Shown here: positions 46,172 through 58,164 of the stretch, in pieces
Numbering within the stretch: position 1 is the stretch's first letter
How the letters are laid out: each line of letters begins with the position of its first letter
Assembly: GCF_001619985.1 (NCBI RefSeq)
Contig: NW_017264198.1
Coordinates: 186,001-250,000 of the forward strand
Origin: Xylona heveae TC161
Taxonomy: Eukaryota > Ascomycota > Xylonomycetes > Xylonales > Xylonaceae
Direction of reading: 5' to 3'
Length of the DNA: 64,000 nucleotides
Translations under genes and position numbers: made by a program
Notes under the pieces: generated by a model
What the model was told of the DNA's origin: nothing
The model's database searches: none
What the model saw: only the letters and a program-made list of their open reading frames with translations

Positions 46172-46793
46172 TTATCTCTTCGTTTCCTTTTCTGTCTTGG
46201 CTTTCTCGCGCGTTTGAGCTTCCTGCTCAGCGGAAGGCAGACCCCACCATTCCCGATGAAACTTCTCCTGCTCGATCCGCTTCTTCTCCTTTTCTTCGCG
46301 CGCTCGCTGGCGCTGTATTCTCGTCGCGAACCATTCCTCGCGCGCCTCGTCCTCCATTTCGCGCGTCGCGTGGGCAATCATGCAGGAGTTCATGGTCCGG
46401 CGTTGGTCCCGGCATGCCCATGTTGCGCTGATAGTGCGGTTCAGCGCGCATGTAGCGAATTCTACGAAAATAAAAAGACAAGCAGTCAATATAAGCTGGG
46501 AAGCATGATGGCGAAGCGCGATATAAGAAAAGTAGAGTAGAAAAAAAAGGAGGAAAGTAATAAGGTAGTAGACAAATTGTGATATAAGAAGTCTGGGGGA
46601 AGGGGATGGGGGGCGGCTTCCTGGACATACCTCGAATCTCTTCCGCGCATGCCCGCCGGACTTTTTTGTAGTATAGTTCCCGGACTTGCTGTTCCTGGCC
46701 GGATGATAGAGGGAGCGGGTTCCGCGTGGGCATCGGAGCTCGCTCGGGCTTGGACGACGAGGAAGTGGACGGGTTGGGTGCTGCTGTTGCCAT
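46172..46793 (-). CDS. CMC1: COX assembly mitochondrial protein CMC1
   Basis: Exons are 46793-46631 and 46461-46172, coding for 150 residues. Cmc1 is a twin CX9C protein of the mitochondrial intermembrane space. It stabilises newly made Cox1 and helps copper delivery during cytochrome oxidase assembly. Splicing joins RRACAEEIR to EFATCALNRT, forming the first CX9C motif across the junction. The second is WACRDQRRTMNSCM. A basic, helical C-terminus follows (RQRAREEKEKKRIEQEKF). The N-terminus is a Ser/Pro-rich extension without a classical presequence, as expected for Mia40 import. Read without splicing, the downstream exon appears as part of a longer spurious frame. The intron is 169 nt, long for this window. 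Confidence 0.93.
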
Positions 46794-48002
46794 CTTGACA
46801 CGGGTGATGAAGGACGGTGCGATTGCGGGCAGTAGGAGGTCTCAATTAAGCCTTGCTTCAAAGGATATCTCAGAGGGAAAGCTCGTTACGTCTGGCTTTG
46901 GCCTGCAGCTCTGTGATGTTCTCGAGCTGGTGATCGGAGGGCTGGTTTACTGAAGTTCGATGAAGCCGTCGAGAGAGACTGACTCAATGGCACGATTTCG
47001 TGACGCAAAGAAGTAAAATAGAGCGTATAGTTACTGGAGTGGGTTCCAATACGGGGACAGACGCAGCTGAGCTCGTCTTTCCAGTCTGGCGTCGTGTCGT
47101 GCTTGATCCGCAAACCCAGAGTCGTCAGAAACACAGTCGGCGTCGGAGTCGGAGGTTTGCGATGCTCGTCTGAGCAAAAGTTCCAGGTCTTGCCGAGAAT
47201 GTAAGGCGTATGAGATGAGAAATCATTCCACTTGTAGTTACTGGACAATCAGCTCCACAACGTTGCACTGTAAATACATTACTTATATGTTATGGAGAAT
47301 AAGTAAATACTAGGTAGGTAGATTTAAATGCTCTAGTAAAAGATTGTAATATCAAACTGGTGCCGCGAGCTCAGTACAAAGTAAAAGGTGTAAAGAAACG
47401 CAACTAAATGCATTGAAGTCTACGTGTAGTTTTCTCAGGTATTCTTATTGCATTACCAAAGGTGAGCAAAGCTAATAAGATCTATTTCTGAAATATTGAA
47501 GAAGGATGAGACTGCTCCAACATGTTCGAAAACTTGAGTTTACTATTATCCTCGACTGACAGTCAATATATATTCTCTAAAATGCAACTTTAACCGAAAG
47601 CAGATCACTGGTCAAGTCTGCCGGGTAATGATTCGGGAAACCCTGACTCGTCGGGAAAACTTATCGGCGGAGTTTGTTTGCAAAAAAGTTCCGGCCGAAA
47701 GACCCCAGACAAAAAAAATCACAGCGCATTATCGTTGTTGGAGAGGCGGGTCTCATCTTTTTTGTGGAGGCACCACTTTCAAAGTTTCCTTGAAAAATGC
47801 AATTTTGACATCTATTTCCCTCGAACAAACCATTACGTGATATTTCACACTCGACCGCTAACCACAAGTCCTTTTGAACTTTGTGGCGCTGGTGTGCCCA
47901 CGTTTTCTGGAGGCGCAACGCCCGAAGACACCAAAGGATTTGCCTTGCGCAATCCACATTTTGAAGAACAACCACTTTTCCTAACACTACATATCATCCA
48001 AG
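46794..48002. promoter_or_regulatory. Divergent intergenic region, CMC1 / TMA23
   Basis: This 1.2-kb stretch lies between divergent genes and should hold both promoters. A 120-codon minus-strand open frame at 46886-47248 has an ordinary amino-acid mix but no recognised domain. Frames at 47660-48000 overlap on both strands. No gene is called. Confidence 0.5.
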
Positions 48003-49178
48003 ATGGATGCAGGCGAGTATCTGAAGCGCCATGGGTGGCGTGGACTGGGTTACTCGTTACACCCGACCGGAAAGGGACTCAAGAAGCCTTTACTAGTGTC
48101 GCAAAAGCAGAACGTGCTCGGTGTTGGCAAGAAGCAGCATACGCAGAGTGACCAATGGTGGCTTCGCGCGTTCGATTCGAGCTTACAGGGGCTAAGCACT
48201 ACGACTGGTTCTACAAAAAAGTCAACACCGGCCGAAAAGGACAGCGAGGACGAATCCGAAGATGAGGTCCGAGTCAGTTTTTCTGGGAACGGAATGCTCG
48301 AGAAGATTGTCCAAGGCCGAGCAGGTCTTTACTCGTTCTTCGTCAAGGGAGAAGGATTGAGCGGGACAATCGACACGTCGGAAGATGGGGAGGAGGATAA
48401 GGGAGGGATAGTGAACGGTGGCTCGGAAACGCGCACAAATGGAGTGAAAAAGCTTGGTGGCGGAAAGGACAAGGGCAAGAAAGAGAAGAAGGAGGGCAAG
48501 AAGGATAAGAGTGAGAGTAAAAAGCGAAAGAGAGAGCAAAGCGATGACGCTGTTGACTCCGACAAGGCGGCTAAGAAGGAGAAGAAAAAGCAAAAGAAGC
48601 TAGAGCGCGAAGCTGCTTCTCGCTCAGTCTCCGTCTCAGAATCCGCCACGAGTTCCGGAGCGACATCCTCGACTGAGGAGTCGAAAGAAAGCAAAAAGGA
48701 GCGCAAGCAGCGGAAGCGTGAAAAGAAGGAACGTAAGGAGGCAAAGCGCGCAAAGAAGAGCATCTCCAATGGAACATCAGTATCTGGCGACACGCCTACG
48801 CCAACAATTTCTTCGTTGCCTATTTCGACAATCACGACCTCCACATCGACCACGGCATCCTCCCCTGCCCCTGGTTCGAGGGAAGAGACGATCACAACAG
48901 CAAGCACATCGGTAACACCAGCTGAAAGCGTCTCGGATCCGGCAAATGAGCTGCTATCTGCTGCTGTGGACAAAGCTGAGCGCAAGCGACAAAGGGAGGA
49001 AAAGAAAGCGCGAAAAGAATCAAAGGAATCTAGTAAAAAGAAAACTGAAAAGCGAGAGAAGAAGGATGAGAGTGGGAGGAAGGAGAAGGCCGAGAAGAAG
49101 AGAAAACGGGATGACGATGGAGCTGAAGAAAAGAGCAGTGAGAAGAAGACGAAGAGCAAGAGCAAGAAGCGCGAGTAA
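48003..49178 (+). CDS. TMA23: Nucleolar G-patch protein TMA23-like
   Basis: This is a single exon of 391 residues. The N-terminal 70 residues hold the recognisable part: MDAGEYLKRHGWRGLGYSLH, then GLKKPLLVSQKQNVLGVGKK and DQWWLRAFDSSLQGL. This matches the G-patch-like start and WW-containing segment of yeast Tma23, a nucleolar ribosome-associated protein involved in ribosome biogenesis. A further conserved-looking patch is MLEKIVQGRAGLYSFFVKGE. The rest is extremely Lys/Glu/Ser-rich (KKEKKKQKKLER-type runs), typical of disordered nucleolar tails, and it lengthens the protein well beyond the yeast one. The start is the first ATG (context AAGATGG). It is convergent with THG1. Confidence 0.87.
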   Translation: MDAGEYLKRHGWRGLGYSLHPTGKGLKKPLLVSQKQNVLGVGKKQHTQSDQWWLRAFDSSLQGLSTTTGSTKKSTPAEKDSEDESEDEVRVSFSGNGMLEKIVQGRAGLYSFFVKGEGLSGTIDTSEDGEEDKGGIVNGGSETRTNGVKKLGGGKDKGKKEKKEGKKDKSESKKRKREQSDDAVDSDKAAKKEKKKQKKLEREAASRSVSVSESATSSGATSSTEESKESKKERKQRKREKKERKEAKRAKKSISNGTSVSGDTPTPTISSLPISTITTSTSTTASSPAPGSREETITTASTSVTPAESVSDPANELLSAAVDKAERKRQREEKKARKESKESSKKKTEKREKKDESGRKEKAEKKRKRDDDGAEEKSSEKKTKSKSKKRE

Positions 49179-49546
49179 CGACCTAGTTATGGAGTGCACA
49201 TCACCTCGCTGGCATTGGCATGACATCAGTATATATTGCATTCGTTGCATTGCATGGACGGCGTTTCGGGGATCATAAAAGCTTGAAGAACCTAGCGAAC
49301 CGGCATTTTTTGGGAATGATACCAGAAGAAAAGTCCGGAATTTTTTTTGGGTTGTTAGAAGGGGATAAGCGTGGTGCATCAACAGACATCCTAGACTAGA
49401 TCCAATTCTGTATAATAGACAATGAACCAGCCCTGGCGGCGAAATCATCAATCAATGTATCAATTGGAAGCATATCGTGATAACTTTCATACATTATTTC
49501 GTAACGTTCAACTCTACTCGCTTTTCGTACTTCTAGCTGCCCCCGC
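49179..49546. other. Short convergent spacer, TMA23 / THG1
   Basis: These 368 bp separate the stop codons of two convergent genes. Nothing beyond likely 3' UTR sequence was seen. Confidence 0.55.
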
Positions 49547-51116
49547 TCATATCTCTTTGGGTATCTTTCCGGGTTTGTTGGATAACAGCCACGGCCTCCT
49601 CTGCCAGAATTCGTCTTTTATAATATCGATATGCTGCACAGTGATTCGAGCCTTCTCTCGCCGTTTGCGCTCTTTCTCTTGCTGGGTCTTGGACAGCTGA
49701 GCGGAAATTCCCCTTTCCGCGTCAGAGGATTCTTGCTCAGCCATGCCAGGGCTGTCAACGGCAGCAGTCGACTTCTTAGGTTCAACAAGCTCGTACTGAT
49801 TTTTTCGTTAGCCATCAAATGGCAAAATATGGCTTTGCAAAGGAGGTTTCTAATATATTCTTCGAGTAATAGCTTGGTAAACGAAGAGGGACAACGTACA
49901 TCTCGAATGACAACGCTGCCTTTCTTGTATATTTCTGGCTCATTATTGTAATTGATCTTGAACCTAGAGAACAGAATTTCGTTTTTATCTGAAGAATATG
50001 TTCCCTGTAGTCATTAAGTGCAGACTACATGTTAGCGCGCAATTTTTATTGCAGTCCCAGACTACAAATAACGTGGAAAGGCAAAATGGTTTGGGGGGCA
50101 CGCACCATCAACTCTTTTTCAGCCTCCGTGGCGCCCATCCCACCTAATAGGATCAAGGCCCAGAACGTGGTATTGTAGAGGTTATTGATGTGACCTATAC
50201 GCTCGACCATGAAGGTCCGCGGATTAGCAATTCGCAGGCTCGACCCATGCATTTGCGGAGACATTCGGCAATGCCAAACCGAACTAAGAGAATAAAAGGG
50301 AAGAAAAAAGTCCGCAGAAAAACATACAGTCGACCTGTCTCCAGCTGAGGTAGTCTCGCAGGTTATGATCTGTTGGATACATGACAGCCCGGCCATCGAA
50401 TGATGGCATGGGGGCGGATAAAGGTACGTTTGTAAAGTAAGACGACCAAAGATGGACGTAGTACGAAGTAAATGTCGACACGACTGTTGTGACCAATTTA
50501 CTGATAGCATGATATATCAGTATGACAGAATAGATTATTGGCGTATATAATATGCAAAGACCTATGACCTACCTTTCACGCCGCTCAAATAGCGTGCATG
50601 ATTTATGAAAGACGAAACTGCAACACAGTCAGTTTTTAAGTTGTTCCAGAAAGGTAGAAACAAATTTGAGTGGCAAATTGGTCAATTGATTCGAATTTGG
50701 CTGAGAACTATACCTGTATTCGTCGCTCACACCGTATGCAATGACAATGTCAGGTAAATCTTTCATTACAGATGCGGCGGCGGCATTCATGAGATCTATG
50801 GCCCGCCGATCATTTGGCTTTTCAAAGCCATATTTTGCAGAAAGTCTGATATAATCAGCTTGAGTCTACTGAAAGTTTTGCATAGCATCATTTGAGTTTA
50901 CACAGGATACATGGGTGGAAGAGCAGTTGAACATACTTGTGGAATCCTCGTCCGTCAATTCGGACAACGAGCCAGGTGTTCGGCAGCAATGGATCTGGCT
51001 GCTCAAAGTTGCGAACGTACTCGTACCTAAAGGTTCCTTTTTAAAATTCCATTCCAAAAAAATAATTTCACTCGGTCATCTTCAAATTATTGATGAACTT
51101 ACTTTGAGTTTGCCAT
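49547..51116 (-). CDS. THG1: tRNA(His) guanylyltransferase THG1
   Basis: Eight exons: 51116-51103, 51026-50937, 50845-50714, 50617-50573, 50500-50328, 50194-50106, 50004-49900 and 49795-49547, coding for 298 residues. Thg1 adds the G-1 nucleotide to tRNA-His by 3'-5' addition and is essential in yeast. The first exon is only 14 nt (MANSK). Joined sequence reads [18 protein letters not shown], then [19 protein letters not shown] (a metal-binding aspartate lies in RIDG), then [15 protein letters not shown] with the second catalytic acidic site. It continues [33 protein letters not shown] and [19 protein letters not shown]. The C-terminus is [17 protein letters not shown]. All catalytic motifs are intact. 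It lies downstream of RPB1 on the same strand. Confidence 0.95.
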
Positions 51117-51852
51117 GATATTTACGAGTGCTGCGAGGATTATTGGCAGGGTTGATTGTTATGGGTCAAGCTTTGATCTCGCTTGCTACGAGTTGGAGAA
51201 GGCTTCAAAAAGTAACGGCTGCTACCCTGATTAGGAACGGACGTTCCTCGTCCTGATTCGATGAAATCAAAGCCAACTTCAGATCTCAATATACACTGTT
51301 GAAAAAAATCGGCAATTTGAACCTTACCGGATTGCAATCTTAAAAGTAGACTAGAATATTCCTTCCCAGAAAACATTTTTATTCCATGTTTAGTTGTGTT
51401 TCTATTGACATTTCAAGCATATTGAGTGCAGCACAAACTGCCTTGAAAACCGAGAACGCCGCGCTTCTGCTTCAAAGAGCCTTGGTTTAAGATCCACGTG
51501 GGTAGATAAAAAGCAGCCCTTGTATGACCACAATTTTTGACGAGCTTTCATAGATCAAGATTTTGGGGGAGAAAAGAAATACCAAATGCAATGGGATATC
51601 AACGCCTGAAGAAGAGGAAAGTTTGAGGAAGGAAGGGAAAGCAATAATAACCAACTATCCCTGCCCGTCAAAATGCTGTAATGTTGTACGGAAAATTGAA
51701 TCGATAGAATTACAAGATAAAAAGCTCTCCAGGGACTGTGAGCATTGGCAGATTTCGACCTTAGCAAATGCATTGCATAAAGGACATCACAGTCTCGGAG
51801 AGTTTGCGCTAGAGAAACTTCATCTCTCGACAAGCCAACCGCCACTCGGAAT
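51117..51852. other. Spacer, THG1 promoter and RPB1 3' end
   Basis: This 736-bp stretch contains the THG1 promoter and RPB1 3' UTR. Open frames of about 100 codons occur on both strands at 51555-51917, and the 3' exons of RPB1 lie inside one of them. They are not supported as genes. Confidence 0.55.
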
Positions 51853-54800
51853 TTACCCTCTTGGAGACCTGAAGATGTGTTAGTTGGCGAAACAAAATCA
51901 CGAAAATGAAGCAACATACGTAGGAGAATAAGTTGGCGATGTCCTATGCATTTGTTAGCTTGGTAAAGTCAAGGTAATGGGTGAGTTAACTCACGGCGAC
52001 CACTTCGGTGACGACGCTGAATAAGGCGCCGGCCCCGGAGACGTCGGAGATCCACCAAAGTTGGGGGAAGAGGGCGAGTAGCTTCCCATCGGGCTAGTTG
52101 GGCTGTACATTGGCGAGGTAGGGCTGTAACTTGTTGGCGAAGTGGGAGATGTCGGCGAATGCTGCTTTGCACCGCCAAACTGTGGACTGGTCGGGCTGTA
52201 AACTGGCGACGTTGGGCTATAGCTTGGTGAAGTAGGACTATAGTTCGGCGACGTAGGACTGTAATTGGGCGACGTCGGCGAGTAACTTGGCGACGTTGGA
52301 GAGTAGGATGGTGAAGTAGGAGAAATTCCAGCTTGCCCGTACGCTGGTGATGTCGGGGAATAGGTAGGAGAAGTCGGTGTAAATGCTGGGCTGGCAGGCG
52401 AAAATCCTGGCGATGATGCAAAGCGTGGGCTGGTGATGCTCATGCCAGGAGAAGTAGGTGAATAGGCAGGAGAGGTGGGAGAGAATCCCGGGGAGGTTGG
52501 GCTGGTATTGAAGGGGCTGCTTGGCGAATACCCGCCACCAGGGCTTCTCGCAGTATACGGGCTCAAGCCGCCGATCAACCCTTGAGGCCCGCCGTAATCG
52601 GTCAAACCACCTCCACCAGGGCTCTCAGCTCCAGAATTGACGATTGGCGAGAAGGAAGCGCCGTAATCAGGAGAACCGAGATAACCACCCTCCTGTAACG
52701 GTGAACCGCTGTCATATGGGGTTGCCGCACCATCGGCAATGATACCACTCTTAACGCCAATGTTGGGTATGATGCCCAACCTAGCATTGTCCGAGATGAC
52801 TGTGTCCAGCATTTTCTGATCAAGGTACACATCAAGCTCGCCAGTACCCATAGGAGCAAGTTGTCCAAGCATGACATTCTCCGAAATGCCGCGGCAATCA
52901 TCTAGTTCTCCACAGGCAGCAGCTTCGAGCAAGATCTCGACAGTCTCTTCGAATGAGCATCTCATGAGAGCACCTGTATCAGCACGATTGATACCGTGGC
53001 GGGTAATAGCCATTAGGTGCCCACGAGACGTCATGACATCGACCAAGAGGGCAAGATGACGATGGTTGACATATGAACCATCAAAGGCCAACACTTGCGT
53101 CAGTTCTTGAAGCAAAGCAGCCCGAGTGGCTTCGATGCCAAGAACCTGGAGCACCTCAACAAATGAGTTGGAATAGGTTCTGGTGGCATCGACGCCAGGA
53201 ATGGCCAAAACGGCTCCAAGAGCAGTGCCGCTTGTGTCAAGGCACCATTCCATGCACTCTGGATCCGAGGTCCGCATTATCATGGCATCCTCCTCGTTAA
53301 TGCGCATTCTTGGTTTCTGATTCAAAAAGGCTCTTTCGATGCCAGGAACACCACGGAGAGTCAGTGTATCAAGCACATGATTCTCCAGACGCTTGAGCAT
53401 CAAATCTTCTTCCAAATCTTCATCCTCATCATCCTTGCTGTGATCCTGAATCATTCTGATGCGAATGACTTGTTCGTCGGCATTATTGTCGCTGAAAATG
53501 ACCGCCAAATCCTTGGCGTAGTTCTCTTTGATCTTCGCCGCAACGTCCTGGACAGTCAAACCCTTGTCAAGCAGCTTCCTACGGCCCAAGACGATACGAA
53601 GGAGCCACTTTGACTGTCGACTGGGATCATCGGCATTGTCTTCAGGGATAATGAAATATGACTCTACCATATCAACATCTGCGTCAATAACGGTAGATTG
53701 AATGTCAGGATCATAATAGATCTCTGTAGTATCCGTAACAGATCGAAGCGTAGTATGCTCAACGGCACTACGAAGTTGTTTGGCGGTTTCCTGATTCAGT
53801 CTATTCGAACCTTCCTGGTAAACCGCCATCGAGGGTGTTTTGATATTCGTTGCAACATTGAGAATTTCCTTGAGACGAGGGACACCAAGAGTGACGTTCT
53901 TTGAGGATACACCAGCAAAGTGGAAAGTATTCAGAGTCATCTGCGTTGCAGGCTCACCAATTGACTGAGCAGCCAACACACCGACCATTTCACCTGGAGC
54001 CACAGCAGATCGCAGAAAACGATTCTCAATTTCACCAACGACATGCTGGAAAGCGAGTTTGTTGAGTGTATATTCAACAGCCAAACGCTTGTAGGCAAGT
54101 CTGGACCGAAGCTGCGCTTTGAAGAGCTTCGTCGCGTCCTCCTGGGCCTCTTTGGAGAGAGGATCGTCTCCTCGTACAATCACGAGCTTGTCAAGTAGCT
54201 CCCTTACTCGAGTAATGACTTCTATTGGATGCAGGTCGCTTCGATGGCCGTCCTTGATCCGGAAAATGGTCTTTGCTGATTCAAGAATGCGAAGAATGTT
54301 CGAAGGCAAAGGAATGTCTTCCACCCCGTCTGGTCTCGCTGACCGAACCCACTCGCGGTCCTTCTCGAGTTGTTCGAATTCCGCATCGAGATACTCTTGC
54401 ACTACCGTGTCTCCGGCAAGTTCAGGAAGTAGCTCAATAGGTTCGAGATTTTTCATCTTCTCCGGATTCATGACATCAAGCCGATATCTGTGTTCAAACT
54501 GGGGCCGCGACGTTGTGATCATGTCAACTCTTTGATGCTCAATATGTGCACCGTCAAGACCGTCTTCGCCATAGACAAACTGCACAATGTCACCGAGAGA
54601 GTTTCTGACAGTACCGTCGTACTTGACCATAACATCCTCGAGCGCTTTCACAAGTCTCCGCTGAATATAGCCAGTCTCAGCTGTCTTCACCGCAGTATCA
54701 ATCAGACCTTCACGACCAGCCATGGCGTGGAAGAAGAATTCAGTTGGCGTCAAGCCACGGAGATAGGAGTTCTCCACGAAACCCCTTGATTCCGGGGAAT

Positions 54801-57404
54801 AGTCATCCTTTGTAAAATGCGGCAATGTTCGGTATTTAAATCCAAAGGGAATCCGTTTTCCTTCCACTGACTGCTGTCCGACAACTGCAGTCATCTGAGA
54901 AATATTGATAGTTGTACCCTTGGAACCTGAACGGGCCATTTGAATTGCATTGTTCAGATCCTTCAGACTCTTTTCTGTCTTGTCACCGGCCTCATCACGT
55001 GCAGTGTTTAGCGCCTTGGACACTTTGTTTTCGAAAGTCTCACGAACGTTCATACCAGGAAGAGGCTCGAGTTCGTTCTCTGTAGCGCTTCTGGTAATTT
55101 CAGCAACAATCTCTTTTTGCTTCGTAACACAATCCTCAATTTGTTCAATGGTCCGCTGATCAGGAATTGTATCACCAATTCCAATACTGAATCCATGGTG
55201 AAGGAACCAATAGTTGACGACAGTTTGGACTCCATTGAAGAAATTCATGGCGATCTGCGGACCAAGCTCATTGAAAATAATATGGATGATGCCATTCCGA
55301 GTCGCTCCAATAGACTTCTTACTGAAGAGGCCGTACATAATTTCTCCTGCATGAATGAAAATTCCATTGTCATGGATCGGTGAAAAGCCCTCATCGCTGG
55401 ACCGGATGAGACTGACCGCTTTCGGGAGGACCATGCTGATCATCTGTTTGCCTGTCCACCGCGGCTGTGGCTTCATAATGGCAGGGTGGGGAATGACTCC
55501 GTCCCAATCTGGCACCCACAAAAGAATGTTCATCACTTGATCCTTTGTGAGGAATGTGTCCCGACGCATAAGCTTGTAAATACCACACAAAGTATCCTGG
55601 ACGATACCCATCAGGGGTCCATTACGCTGCGGCGAGACGATATTAAGCGGTACCATGCAAAGTTGGCTAATCTCCGCGCGTGTTTCCTCGCTTTGAGGAA
55701 CGTGCAAGTTCATCTCGTCACCATCGAAATCCGCGTTGTATGGCGAGGTGACGGACAAGTTGAGTCGGAAAGTTGAATACGGCATAACGCGGACCCGATG
55801 ACCCATCATCGACTCTTTGTGCAGCGATGGCTGCCGGTTAAAGATGATATAGTCGCCGTCAATCACGTGCCTCTCCACTTTCCAGCCATACTGAAGAGAA
55901 ATCTCCCCAGCTCGCTTGTGGTGCCGCAAATCAATTCTTTCGCCCGTATCGCGGATCACGTACTTTGCTCCTGGATGATCGTTCGGCCCATTCTTGACCA
56001 ATTGATGAAGCCTGTGGATATTGTATGGCGTAACAGTTTCGGGATATGTGAGTGTCCTAGCGATGCTTCGTGGGACGCCAACCTCATCCAAGGAAAGATT
56101 TGGGTCTCCTGTGATGACAGTGCGTGCAGAGAAATCTACACGTTTGCCCATCAAGTTTCCACGTAGACGACCCTCCTTGCCCTTTAGTCGTCCGCGGATC
56201 GCCTTGACTGGTCTCCCAGACTTTTGAAGAGCTTGGGGTTGGCCGGCAATATCGTTGTCCATATATGTGGCAACATGGAACTGCAGTAGAGTCTCAAACT
56301 CACTGACGACGTGTGCTGGAGAACCCTCTTGCTCGCACCGGCGAACGTTACCATTGGCACGGATAATGTCACCAAGCTTATAGGTGAGATCGTCCTCGCC
56401 ACGCATACCCTGGCCGGTACCATCAACCGAAATGCTAGGTCGAACGGGCGGAGGAGGAACAGGAAGAACTGTAATGACCATCCACTCGGGCCGAGCGTAA
56501 TCATTACTCAGTCCAAGTTTGCGAATATCCTCAGTGGAAATACTGCGGAAAATGTTAAGAACCGTTTGTGGTTTGATCTCTCGCTTCTCGGGCTGCTGTC
56601 CCTCATTCTCTTCATCCCCCTTGACCGCTTTCCAGGTACCCATAATCTTCAAGCCCTCCTTTCGGATCTCAGGCTGGATATTGCCGCATCCACCATGGCT
56701 GTGCTTCTTGGGATCCTTTAAGCCGTTTCCGCCAAAATCTTCGTCTTCCATCGGAACGTCAGTCTCGCAGACCAACTTTGGCTTGCAAACCCTCCAAATA
56801 GCATCGAATCGCCGCTTAGGGTCTCGGTAGCGAAGAGCTTCCGCGAATGCCGGATTGCTCTGTGCGAAGAACTGTCAGTATTCTTCCCAAGTAAGCGCCT
56901 CCTGTATATTAAGGCTTGACTAACTTCATCTACTAGCAACTTGCCGCAATTGTGGCACACCACCTCCAACAGTTTCTTGATCTTCGTCATAAATCCTAGA
57001 CAAAAGTCAGCCATCAAAGAGCCACCGGACCAGAGGGCCTGTGAAGCAGCAGACCGATATGGAAGACAGGTGTTGCAAGTTCAATATGGCCGAAGTGCCC
57101 GGGACAATCAGTCATATTTTCGTCGCATGTGGCGCACTTATATGCTCGTTCGATTGTGCCGAGATGCGGATCGTTCAATCCCTTTTCTCGAGGCTTCTGC
57201 TTTTGCTCATCCTGGGATAGAGTCAGATCCGTCAGATGGAACTGGGGCTAAAGCCTGGCGCTAGATCACGCCTACCATTGTCTCCGGATACTCGATATGA
57301 GCAACACTCATACTTTTAATTTCCTCCGGGGACAGGAGTCCAAACTGAATCTCCTGGATGGTGCGCAAAGGCGCGCTGGAGTACTGGAAGTGAAGGTTCG
57401 CCAT
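51853..57404 (-). CDS. RPB1: RNA polymerase II largest subunit RPB1
   Basis: Six exons: 57404-57276, 57211-57055, 56995-56925, 56859-51995, 51943-51920 and 51868-51853, coding for 1753 residues. The N-terminus [20 protein letters not shown] leads to the zinc clamp ([29 protein letters not shown]). The active site is [12 protein letters not shown] at about residue 490. [15 protein letters not shown], the funnel and bridge segments ([20 protein letters not shown]) and the cleft are all intact. The C-terminal domain has roughly 25 heptads close to YSPTSPS, degenerate at its start. The long exon seems to stop at KWSP-stop, but a donor (CC|GTGAGT) lies just before that stop. Two tiny exons (24 and 16 nt) with CTAAC branch sites continue the repeat as [12 protein letters not shown]-stop. 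It is divergent from SWD1. Confidence 0.96.
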
Positions 57405-58164
57405 CTTTGCAGCTCCGTGAACCAGGTATCGAGTAACAAATCTAGAATCCTCTTCGGGAAGAGAGGGAACAACCAGCCAAGGCTGCCCTCAGTATCGAAT
57501 ACTCTCAGAACTTTCTCCGACTGAGATCTGCCAAGATCGTCGCGTGTTCGATGATTACTATCGCGTTTCGTCGATGAGAAAACCGAGGGCGATAGGGGAC
57601 AAGCGGTGGTTGGAAAAATCAGGCGACGGACGCCTGCGACCGCCTTCACCTGGTCGAAATCGCGTCCAAGTCGTAGGAAGAGAATGCGAAATCACCCCTC
57701 GATGGCCAGACGACCACCTGACTGATATCGCGATGATTCCAGCGATGGAGTCGAAGGGTGAAGAGCAGGTTGAGAGGGAGCGACGTAACTGTCAAAGGGG
57801 AGTTGATCAACTTTCGCCTCACCTCGCTGATGCAGTTCGCTTAGATCAGGCAGAGCCGCATCATATTGTCTGTCGGCCTCCAGCACGTTCGACCAATAAG
57901 ATTATGTAATACAATCTCGATACGTCAATTCGTGCCGAACCAATCAGAAGTCGTCATGTATTGCCGCCTTCACGACAACAGCTATTGTCATATTGTTATC
58001 CTATTTGCGACATTGGCATCAATACGCAATTTTCGAACAATACCATGTATTGTCGAGTTCAATTCTGGTTCTCTTTTTAGCTGCCTAGCGATGCTTATTG
58101 AAATGCTAAATGCTTGAATAATGTTGCTGCTTCTACCCTCTGCAACTTAACCCACAAAATCATA
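57405..58164. promoter_or_regulatory. Divergent promoter region, RPB1 / SWD1
   Basis: These 760 bp separate the start codons of RPB1 and SWD1. Two CCAAT boxes are visible on the + strand, at 57893-57897 and 57940-57944. They are candidate sites for the fungal CCAAT-binding complex; use is inferred. No gene is supported inside. Confidence 0.6.

Noticed and set aside
46886-47248. 120-codon minus-strand open frame upstream of CMC1
   Set aside because: Composition is protein-like, but it lies in a divergent promoter region and I recognise no motif; too weak to call.
48329-49165. 278-codon minus-strand open frame antisense to TMA23
   Set aside because: Its Ser/Phe/Leu-rich sequence is the reverse complement of Lys/Glu-rich codons of the real gene.
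51555-51917. Open frames of over 100 codons on both strands between RPB1 and THG1
   Set aside because: They overlap the proven RPB1 terminal exons and each other, and show no domain.
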